The notes below the pieces were generated by a model. That model saw nothing but the letters and a program-made list of their open reading frames with translations, did no database searches and was not told the origin of the DNA. A DNA stretch of 64,000 nt, from the NCBI GenBank assembly GCA_036897095.1, contig JAYMSP010000215.1:1-64000 (forward strand). The letters are read 5' to 3'. The stretch is from Plantago elongata (taxonomy: Eukaryota; Streptophyta; Magnoliopsida; Lamiales; Plantaginaceae). Shown piece by piece: positions 54,969 through 64,000 of the stretch (position 1 is its first letter; every line of letters begins with the position of its first letter). The position numbers and the translations under genes are program-made.

Positions 54969-55493
54969 CTAGACCAAAAACTGATCACCTAATAACAACA
55001 GATTTGTTAGTGGACCATTGTATCTACCGATAGTCGCAGGAGCTTCTGGCAATTGTTGCCTGCAAGTAGGACAGGACGAATGCACAAGTAACCATCTGTC
55101 AATGCACTGAACATGAAAACCATGATTGCACCGGGGCAATATCCGAACATTCTCACCTTCTGCAAACTCTCCGAGGCATATGGGGCACTCTGTTGCTGGA
55201 GTATGCAGTCCAGATCTGTAAACAACCATTGGGATTTCCCTAAATACGTCATTCTTGCGCCTAGTTGAAGACAGATGTGGAATTTCCTCATCCTCAGCCT
55301 CATACATTTGGGTGCACCGCATAAAACAGCGAACGAATGAGTTTATTCCTAGTATCAACATCAATGCACACACCAAAGCAACTAATACGATAACCATGTT
55401 GCTATCAAAGTTCTGATTGTCGTATGAGCTAGCCGTTTGGTTTGTAGCTGACTCAAGAAGTGATCGAGGTAGCTGTAACCGATAAGTTGCCAT
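54969..55493 (-). CDS. ATL-type RING-H2 E3 ubiquitin ligase
   Basis: An uninterrupted minus-strand frame gives 174 residues from [15 protein letters not shown]. One membrane helix (about 33-58, [18 protein letters not shown]) is followed by a basic/acidic linker and a GLD-like region. A RING-H2 domain (about 102-143) follows: [20 protein letters not shown], then [14 protein letters not shown] and SCPTCR. The C-x2-C-x14-C-x-H-x2-H-x2-C-x10-C-x2-C spacing with the conserved Trp fits the ATL family of membrane-anchored E3 ligases, and all eight zinc ligands are present. The frame stays open upstream to 55613 without an ATG, so the first in-frame ATG at 55493 is chosen. A spliced upstream exon cannot be excluded. 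ATL genes are often intronless, which agrees. Confidence 0.85.
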   Translation of the reverse strand: MATYRLQLPRSLLESATNQTASSYDNQNFDSNMVIVLVALVCALMLILGINSFVRCFMRCTQMYEAEDEEIPHLSSTRRKNDVFREIPMVVYRSGLHTPATECPICLGEFAEGENVRILPRCNHGFHVQCIDRWLLVHSSCPTCRQQLPEAPATIGRYNGPLTNLLLLGDQFLV

Positions 55494-55613
55494 TACCTCC
55501 TTCCCAGCTACAATAATTGCAACTGTTTCTGTGACCGTAGCCTGATTTGTTTTCACATGGTAGAAGTGACACCTATATGAAGCTGATGAACCAAACAAGG
55601 GAAGCAGAATCAA

Positions 55614-56399
55614 GAAAATGGAAGCTTAGCAGTAAAGTCACAAAAATAAGCACAGGTGTTGGAAAGATTCCAACTTTCAGCATCCCACAGGACACTTGAT
55701 CATGAAAATTAATAAGGGATATTATCAAATAAATGGACTCAGAATGATTGGCTTCTTAGAACCAATTTGTTTATTACTAGTATCAGAAACTGGTCAACTG
55801 TCTGGTAAAACAGATACACACACAGAGACATAAAACATTATATGTACAAAGATATAGGTTTCTTACCTATCTGAGTGTAACATGTTGCAATAACCTCAGC
55901 AGACACTGCATGAAGTATAAGTTGTAGGAAACTGGTTAGGTAAAAGAAAAGTGCAACTGCAAACTGACATGAGAGATATTTTCTTGAAGTAGCAAGGTAC
56001 AACCAGATTTTTTTTCTTGGTTGCTTGAGCTGAGCTATCACTTGTTTTAACATTTTGGGTGACAGTTCAATAATTAGACCCTTGAGTCATATAGAGGACA
56101 AAGTTTGAGATGGATGAAACCATAAAGAGTCGGTTGGATCACTGAAGTCGATGTAGCTCAATCAATTCAATCGTTTGCTAGCTCAAGATTATTCGTAATT
56201 GCATTTCCATCAATTTCTAGACTTTTAGGACGATGAAGTTCCACCACGGATTGCACCCTGTTACCATTCGTTGTGTACTCCAGTGGGATCCACTGATATA
56301 GAGAGAAATTGCTACCATAGAACCCATTTCTGATGACTATTAATCCTTTGGTTCACTTTTTAGTAATCTTTTGTTACTGAGAACCTTGTCCAATTTCTA
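55614..56399. other. 5' flank of the RING gene, no further gene seen
   Basis: Probably promoter and leader of the minus-strand ATL gene. The frame at 55838-56053 (-) shows no motif. Confidence 0.45.
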
Positions 56400-57030
56400 A
56401 CGTAGACGGGCTCCAATAGACGTGCGTCGCACCGTCGTACGTCCATTGGTTGCTAATGACGTGCCGTGAGACGCGTCATTACCACACCGCGCCATTTGAT
56501 TGGCTCAGTGTCGAGGTTTGGCTGCTACCAAGTGTAAAACCTTTTTCTTTTATTTATTTTTTTACTTTTGTGATTTTAAATGCGAATATCTCTAAAAATA
56601 TAAATGTAAAAAATATATAAAAATTATCAACGGATTCGTTTCTTCAAAATCTACGAATAGAGACCACTCTCGATTATTTTTGGATCATTCCATCCCGAAC
56701 TCATTTTTTCTCGATTAAACTTAAAATTGTGAAATAACCTCTAAAAGTTCAATTTTATTAATTTCGACTTCTAAACACTATTATAATATATTAAATATAT
56801 TTTTAGTATTTTAAAAAAAATATTTTTTTAATTTTAAACTTTAATAAATTATAAAACGACTTTAAAAAAATGCAATTCCATTAATTTCAACATCTAATTA
56901 CTTTTATATTGTGAATAATATGTAAATAAAAATTAAAAAATTAAAAATTTTCATGATGTGAGGACGACGCGTTACCACTGGAGAAAAACTGACGACGCGT
57001 CGTTGCGCGTCACCATTGAAGATGGTTTTA
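56400..57030. mobile_element. Non-autonomous PIF/Harbinger derivative
   Basis: GC-rich ends (56405-56510 and 56955-57020) contain related GACGCGTCRTT and CCAAT-type blocks in inverse orientation, around an AT-rich core. The core segment 56835-56950 (AATAAATTATAAAACGACTT, TGCAATTCCATTAATTT, CATCTAATTACTTTTATA) matches the 3' subterminal part of the PIF/Harbinger element at 17220-17330 (minus strand). A second, more diverged copy of this segment lies at 56720-56800. No coding sequence is present. Exact ends and target duplication could not be fixed. Confidence 0.55.
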
Positions 57031-58927
57031 GGTACACATGTGAAGTGTATATTATAGAATAAGTTACCCATAACGTAGTAAAGCTAACCGGTTGATGGCA
57101 GCATCAGTACACAGGAGTTGTAGAACCCAGATAGCTTATACAAATAGTTAACACAAACCATTTACAGTTGAGAGCAGCTATTGTTCCAAAACAATAATTA
57201 ACTCATTAAAAGAGAAACTGGGGACAAGTCTAACCTAGATCTAGAGTTCTACACCTCTGCTTGTGACAAGTTCTACTTCTGTAAGTATAATTTCTCTAGT
57301 CTACGCCATTTCATAATTGTTTTAGTCAAGAACTGAGCAAGGTGACCAAAGGTTTTAGCTAAACTGTAGCCCAAGCTGGGCACTAAGTTTCCTGGTCTTT
57401 GTAATCACATATGTGCAACTGCCAACTGACACCTGATAAGACGGAACAATCCACTTCAAAACATAAGTGAAGCTTGCATCCATGAAGTCCAATACAGTAT
57501 AGAGACACTGTACCATTTATGTATTATGTCTGCCCACATGTCCAAAGCATGGAGCAGACTAATCCTTTCTGATCTGAGAAGCCAGTAAAGAAAACCGTGA
57601 TTCCTGCCTGCACAAAATGTTATCTCTTGTACCAAGGAAGTCACTCAATCTCTCCAGGCAAAACCATTTACTTATCCGGAAAGGATGGTCAAGAATCGCC
57701 ATAGTCCAAAAGGAATCCTGCAAATGGCAAAATGCTGGTAATCTTTACTGATTGTTAAACGTTAGAGAAAAGCATACTAGGATGAATATACAAGTGTGTT
57801 TGTGTGTGTGTGTATAAAACATTATATATTACGTCATTTGCTCCAGGAATAGCTTCCCATTTACTTTTATGGTGGAGAAAATAAGTTATGCATTATTACT
57901 TCTAGATAAATAATGCTAATATTGCAAGATAACTAAAAATATACTTGCACTGCAATTTTGATTTACCACTAAATCGATAAGTAAATTCACCTTTTCAATA
58001 TCCAGCAAATAATCAAAACTAGAAACGTGCTGCTGTACCTAAATCCTGTACATTTTCAAACTGGGTACGTCAGGTGTTTGATAATTCACCTACTTAATAA
58101 CCAGTGTGAAATACACCTGGTTAATGAATTTTACAAAGTTCCATTCATGGTTCACAAAGATAGAATCCATAATTTAACACAACATTGACTGCCATCTTTG
58201 TAGGAAACAAGACCCTGTGTGCTTAAACCTAATATTAAAAACATACATAAACATAACTACAGAAATATATTTTATATTATTTTTTAGAATTGGAGCTTCA
58301 AAGAGGTACTTCACCTTCCTTTGTAGCAGGAAAACATACCAGATTTCAAACAAAAAACTGGAGAAAAGCAGTTTATTATTATTATTTCATGCACATTCTT
58401 AAATCCAGGACCTAATATTTTGTGGATTCACAGAATATTAAAGATGGAAAGAAAAGATAAGATTAGAATCCATACATTATGCCATCAAAATAAGAAACAT
58501 TATACCTAAAATCAGAAATTGGCTGTTGCAACAAGTTTTAAAAGGCATAATGTAGGAAAATTTATCTTAACAAGCAGTAGCAAAACTTTCAATTTGTGGG
58601 AGCAAGCAAAAGCAGATGAAACAGGTACTGGAAAAAACAATAATAAAAAAACAAGTACAGAGTTTAGAGCAGCTAGCAACATGATCGAATTTTGCCTAAA
58701 TAATTGCAGATTCTTCTTTCTGGGTAAATGAAAAACAATGTGGAAGCTTAGAAACAGGTAAACACACCATTTGAGTGAACTTACTATGCATGTGAAATTG
58801 TTTCTACAAGAACACCTTACCAACGTTTCTCGACATCTTAATAGTAATCATGTGAACAAAAGAATAACATATCTAAAGAAAATTATAGATAATAATAAGC
58901 TCCCCAGAATCCATACCTGCGCATATC
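57031..58927. other. 3' flank of the TRFL gene, no gene seen
   Basis: Short frames in this stretch (57456-57644, 58512-58823, 58519-58731) lack motifs. Part may be 3' UTR or further untranslated exons of the minus-strand Myb gene. Confidence 0.4.
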
Positions 58928-61900
58928 TTAGTGGCGTGATAAATTTCTCCACTTATCCTTGAGGTCAACCTTAAGAAGGACAAATCGATAAGTTGAAAAT
59001 TCAGCAACCAAAAATGCAAATCAAAGAGCTGAAAAGTGCTTACTTCGGTTCTATCTTCAAATATGTCACGATACGCCAGTAAAATATCCTTCCAACGACC
59101 TATCCCATGTCTTCCATGTAGCAAGACACACACATATATATATGTAAGCATAGATATACAATAAAACTGTATGGAAAGAGGTAGTAACAGCAAAGCTAAA
59201 GGTTGCATACATTACAAAGAAAAACAGAAGAGAACAAAAAGGCTTCTGACGCAAACACTCTCTCATGCCAAAACTCTAACCCCAGGGAGGAAAAAAGACA
59301 CTTGTACATTTTAACGAGTGGTGAAACTCCATACCTTCAGACAAGGAAACACAGGCTTACAAAAAGTGAGTAAAGAGTGAATAAAACTTCTAAGCAGACA
59401 AAATATTCAAATTAAGTGTGGTGAGTTGTAAATATGTACACATTATTGCAAGGGTAATGATATGTCTAAAAAATGGACTGAAGTTTCTATCAGGCACCCA
59501 AATTGCAAGATGTGAAGTTTAGTATGGGACAGAGGGTGTATAAAGTCTAATAGTGATATTGGATTAACAACAGGCACCACCTAACCAATGGAATGCAAAG
59601 ATAACTTAAGTCCCAAAGATAATTATTCCATTAAAGAAGCAAATATTGGTATATAAGACATACATCTGAACGCCATTGATTAAAGTGTCTTCTTCAAGAG
59701 CACTCCATAGCTTTCTCTTCCTCCTCACCTTCAAATTTTTAGGTTTATATATAACAAGAGGAGAAACATTAAGTGCCCTTGGGGTAGGTAACCGAAGCCT
59801 ATGACTGGAATTTGGCAAGCCTTCATCTGAGGCATCAGGTGATTCATCCCACTGCAGATCAATTAATTAATCAAATAAGAAACAATATTTGGCATATCTT
59901 TATGATAGGGAAATAGGGGTGTAAAAAGATATCGAAATACTGTATGATGATTTGATCTACATATGACATATCAATTAGATATAGCAATCCAACTCCATCA
60001 TACTCCACTTTAAAAACCAACTTCAATCTACATTGGATGAATTGGATCAAAACTAGATCGATCCAGATAGAGATTTTGAAAAACATCTTTTATGCGAATG
60101 TGTGAAATAGCATTGGTCAATCTTTTAGATCCAAACTGTGTATTATCTGTTTTCTTCTGCTCCATTTCCTTTCATTACTTTGAAGGTGAGATATGCATTA
60201 ACGGGCAAGGAAGCTAAAAGTGTTCATACATGAACATACAGTAGGTGGTAGGCAGGGAGAGCTGTCCAAGGTAAACGGTGTAGCTAGTCTTGGATGAGAT
60301 GTCAGGTATAGAATTCATAATACAGGCACCATAATGATATACGAAAATAAATGCAGGAAACAGGGCAAAAACTGTAACTTATCACCTCATAAGTATGTGC
60401 AGAACCGTTCCTTTCCATCAAACTTGGCCTGGGCACATCATGACTTACATCGCATTGAGTATCTTGAACGACACCAGTACCATCAACAATAAATACATTG
60501 CTTTCAGTGTGATTGTCAATTGGTTCATAGACCTTGTCAGTTCTTCCGTCGCATATCGCTTCTGCCAGCTGTAGTGCATCCGGCAGAGGATCCTCCACAA
60601 CTGCCTGTAGCTCCATTACACTCAAATCGAGGGCTTGCTGAACTTTCTTAACTTCAGCGCTACTTATTACATTATAGCTCCTGTGTGACTGACTGACCTG
60701 CTCTAAATCAGGATTGACAATTACCATTCCTGTGGAAATTCCAGGAGACAAATCTCTGGATGATCGTTCAGGACAAGTTTTAAACTGAACACTCTCCCCG
60801 TGCACTCCTAAAACAGATTAGGAGAAAAGAAAATTACCAATGCATAAGTAAACTTCAGCCAGGCTAAAGGTAAGAAGTCCACCTTTAATCGAATCCACGA
60901 TAGTAAACCTTGAATATAAAAAATAAAACCCAGCTGAACAGGGTGGTAAAGGTAGATAATAAAGCTAACTCCAAATTTGAGTTACAAATTAGTCCCCTGT
61001 GTACTCAGAATCTCAAACAGACAATGATAACAATGGAAAATGAACAAAAATTGACAACAATATGGAGACTGTTGTGAGATTGGCGTAGAAGTCACATGTT
61101 CACAAATAACTTCAGCATGCAATGCCTAGATAATTTTCTTTTTCCGATTGCAATGAGCTATTCCGACACTGGTGTGCAAAAAAAAAAACAAATAATCCTA
61201 TACTTTGAATGACCAACAATTGTACCATATAGTGTAAGAAAGTGACTATATAAGCATTTTGATTGTGGAGGTAATCTGATGGAGATAGTGCGATGAATCA
61301 CATTGCAGGAATTGGTTTGCCAGGATTATGTATAGTATAAGTTGGGAGGTGGGAGGGCGCCACATTAAAATATTAGAGGGACATAAAGTAATACTAGGGA
61401 AATTACATGAGAAATCAAACCCCATGCGAACAGAACCACATTTCATATCAAATCAATCATAATTAGAGGGCAAGGCAACCAACTCAACAAGCACTAGCTA
61501 CCATCTAGAATATCCTTCTACGACTTACGCATTTAAGTTAAACTGCAAATTTATTCATCTAAAACTCCAATTCCATAAATATTTACTACACAACCATAAG
61601 CATTTACCATCATCACTAAGACGCGAAGTTTCTGTGTTCCTAGGAACTCCATGGTCATTCTCCTCAGCTCCAAGCATACCAAGAATCTCATTGTCCTTTA
61701 TCCCACTTATCCTCTCCCCCGCCAAATTAAGAAACGCATTCGGCCTCATTCTCTCCCTCTCTTCCTTAACATAAACGCCAACCGCCTCAGCCGCGTTTAC
61801 CCCCTTCCCCTCCCTCACCACATGCTCGCAAACCTCATCGTCCCAGACAGCTCTCTCAAAATCACCCTTCCACCTATACAATTCTTCCGAACCCAATCCT

Positions 61901-62301
61901 CCAATCCTCCCAATTTTCCCCTTCCATATCCCCTTAACCTTCTTGAAAAATCGAAACTTTCCATCACCATCCAAATTGCCCACTACAGTCAAGTCATTCA
62001 CCGTGCATTCGACAGCAACCGCACAGTAGGCTCGCTTCATGGCATCTGAAACAGCTCCGCCTCGCTTGAATTCGATTTTTTCAAGAAGCTCCAGTAACTC
62101 GAGGCAATTGTCGGAGATTGACGAGTTGGAGATTTGAGAATCGAGTTTGTGCAAAAGAAGCAATTTTTGGAGATTTGAATTGGGGTTGGGTGGAAGATGG
62201 ATGGTGTCGAGGAGTGAATTGAGAGTGTGGTTGTCTAAGAGAGGCGGTTGGAGGAGAAGGAATTCCGTAACCCATTGGGAGATGTACGGATCAGTGTCCA
62301 T
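58928..62301 (-). CDS. TRF-like (TRFL) Myb telomere-repeat-binding family protein
   Basis: Five minus-strand exons, 62301-61608, 60807-60386, 59851-59664, 59110-59044 and 58969-58928, close in frame to 470 residues. The N-terminal region (to about 230) is the helical, Leu-rich domain of plant TRFL proteins (FLLLQPPLLDNHTLNSLL, then KIEFKRGG and MKRAYCAVAVECTVNDL). An acidic linker follows, then a C-terminal Myb/SANT domain of telobox type (about 415-470): RRKRKLWSALEEDTLINGVQ, GIGRWKDIL and VDLKDKWRN. The VDLKDKWRN box is the telobox signature for binding TTTAGGG repeats, though TRFL members with a lone Myb lack the extension and may bind DNA weakly. The protein stops four residues after this box. 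The start at 62301 is the first ATG; the longer frame upstream has none. A tyrosine/lysine usual before GIGRWK is replaced by Ile-His across the 59664/59110 junction, so that junction needs transcript support. Confidence 0.85.
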
Positions 62302-62631
62302 TGGTTGAAGAACTATAATCAAGTTTGGGGAAGAAGAAGAAGAACAACAAGTCTCGAAAGGGAACAGTTCGCCTGTCTCACATGCCAATTTTCCAGGACT
62401 TCACTGCAATTATGTTCTTCAGTCATATTTTTCGTGCTGGTCAAAAATATTTTGGCCATAATACAAAACAAATGACACATAATAATATGACATTTAGAAG
62501 CCCTTTAGTTCCGTCGTCAAGGCAACGATTGTACGTGTTGTCTTGTCCCTTGATGTTTAAATAGTTGGTCTCTTCGTCAGTTTGATGTCAAATATGTATT
62601 TTTAATGAAATTATTTCTATGACACAACCTC

Positions 62632-63785
62632 GGACTATATTGATGCTCAGTTCCCAAATAATGTATGTCGTCTCCGTAAAACTTTTTACAGGCTAAACAA
62701 GCGTCTCGCGCTTGGTTTCGAAGATTAAGCGAATTCTTGGTTCAATTTGGTTTCGCCAACAGTCGAGCAGATAAATCACTACTCGTCTTCTTCTAAAGGT
62801 AGTGTTCTTCTTTACCTCATATACATTGACGACATCATCCCCACATGTAATGTAATGACTCCAATCTTATTGCTCGTTTTATTAAGGCCTTAAATTCTCA
62901 GTTTGCAATTAAAGATCTTGTGCGGCTTAACTATTTATTTCCCTGGTCTCCAAGTTTGCTATACGAGTTGTGGTGTCATTCTGATTCAAGCTAAGTATGG
63001 ACAGGACTTGTTGCTTCGTGCCCAAATGTTTCATTGCAAACCGATAAATACGTAAATGGTTGTCGGTCAACAATTAAGTCTTGTCGGAGCCGACTACTGA
63101 TCCTTCGACTTATCGATCGCTCGTCGGTGCACTCCAGTATTTGATGACTACTTGTCCCAACATCTCCTACTATGTCAATACCGTGAGCCACTAAACGAAT
63201 CCTACGCTACGCCAAAGGAACCATGGCCTTCGGCCTTGATTTCATATTAATACATGGATTCCAATTGTTCTTGCTTTTTCCGATGCTACTTGGGCCTCTT
63301 GTCCCGAGACACTCGTCACTCCGCCTCTAGCTACGCTATCTTACTTGGATCCCAACCTTGTATCGTGGAGATCCAAGAAACAGTCAACGGTTTCTCGATC
63401 TAGCTGTGAATCGGAATATCAAACATTGGCCAACATGGAGGGTAAGCCATCTGGCTAACTCACTTGCTTAAGGATCTCCGCATCTCGGGTGTTCCTCGTC
63501 CGATCATTCTTTGTGACAACAAAGCTGTTGTGTTCATCAATGGCAGTCCAGTATCTCACAAGCGTGCTTAACACATTGAGCTCGACTATCATTTCACGCG
63601 TGATTTGGTACTTGATGGTCGCATTAGCACTCAATTTGTTCATAACGATCTTAATGTCGCGAACGATTTCACCAAGAGTTTGTCACAACCTTCATTTCAT
63701 CGATTCCGGTCCAAGATAAAGCGTTTACTCAGAATCCCACGCTATGCTTGCACTCAAGGCTTACTCAAAGTAGTTATTTCCTAGT
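62632..63785 (+). mobile_element. Broken Ty1/copia retrotransposon fragment (pol 3' part)
   Basis: On the + strand, recognisable blocks in order come from the copia reverse transcriptase (QFPNNVCRL, KQASRAWF, YIDDI) and RNase H (LCDNKAVVFINGSPV, HFTRDLVLDG, DFTKSLSQ). The 5' part of the element is not in the window. Sequence after 63785 may belong to a 3' LTR that continues past the window end, but no second LTR copy is visible to prove it. The copy is an old fossil with several breaks. Confidence 0.8.
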
Positions 63786-64000
63786 CCACTAGTTGTTGTA
63801 ACTAATTATTTTCGAGGCTTCTGTTGTAAACTAAGTCTATCTAATAAACAAAGCAGACAACCACATATTCAGTGTGGATTAAACCTACTAAACTCTATCG
63901 TTTGCACAGTTGAACCGAGTAATTCTCATGTCTAAACTCAATACTCACTCTCGGTCAGAATCTCATAATTCGTTACCAACAATCTTTCAAGCTCCACAAG
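63786..64000. other. Window end, possible LTR or flank
   Basis: Non-coding AT-rich sequence follows the copia fragment. It could be LTR but cannot be assigned without the flanking contig. Confidence 0.3.

Noticed and set aside
62302-62388. Longer N-terminus of the TRFL gene
   Set aside because: The open frame upstream has no in-frame ATG; the family-like start is at 62301.

Overview
The window looks like a nuclear contig from a flowering plant, probably a eudicot and perhaps an asterid. The evidence is: intron-rich genes with GT-AG introns, AT-rich intergenic DNA, plant-only families (NET4, VAL B3-CW repressor, cinnamate 4-hydroxylase, ATL RING-H2, TRF-like Myb) and dense plant transposon debris (PIF/Harbinger, hAT, MULE, Stowaway/Tourist MITEs, LINE, SINE, Ty1/copia). 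The species cannot be named from sequence alone. No bacterial-type features, CRISPR arrays or rRNA are present.

Layout. 1-3 kb: AT-rich DNA with a LINE fragment carrying a SINE. 4.8-7.35 kb (+): a NET4-type actin-binding protein with a probable 5' UTR intron. 8.1-16.1 kb (-): a 14-exon DEAD-box RNA helicase. 16.8-20.3 kb: a transposon-protein fragment abutting a decayed PIF/Harbinger element with both of its ORFs. 20.4-27.6 kb: AT-rich intergenic DNA with SINEs and a Stowaway-like MITE. 27.8-30.8 kb (+): cinnamate 4-hydroxylase with a typical promoter and one intron more than expected. 31-44 kb: a transposon graveyard holding a 2.1-kb inverted-repeat-bounded segment with a promoter-like module, a metal-transporter-like pseudogene fragment, a hAT element, a MULE-type foldback element with a perfect 9-bp target duplication, a solo-LTR-like fossil and LINE debris with another SINE. 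44.5-51.5 kb (+): a 13-exon VAL-type B3/CW repressor with insertions and duplications in its introns. 52.9-54.4 kb (+): a Cys-rich protein resembling the zinc-finger region of extra-large G proteins but lacking the G-alpha domain. 55.0-55.5 kb (-): an ATL-type RING-H2 E3 ligase. 56.4-57.0 kb: a non-autonomous derivative of the PIF/Harbinger family seen at 17-20 kb. 58.9-62.3 kb (-): a TRF-like Myb protein. 62.6-64 kb (+): a broken Ty1/copia pol fragment running towards the window end.

The host genes do not form a pathway; they are ordinary neighbours. All exon junctions were derived by hand from GT/AG signals, reading-frame continuity and family similarity recalled from memory. They are internally consistent: every multi-exon gene closes in frame. 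They have not been tested against transcripts.

The most informative signals are three. First, a short tRNA-derived SINE family has six copies here, three with clear target-site duplications, and its 3' tail matches a LINE tail in the same window. Second, the PIF/Harbinger element and the 56.4-kb element share their subterminal sequence. Third, the C4H gene has an additional intron at an otherwise exact exon structure. I did not find a convincing new multi-gene system.
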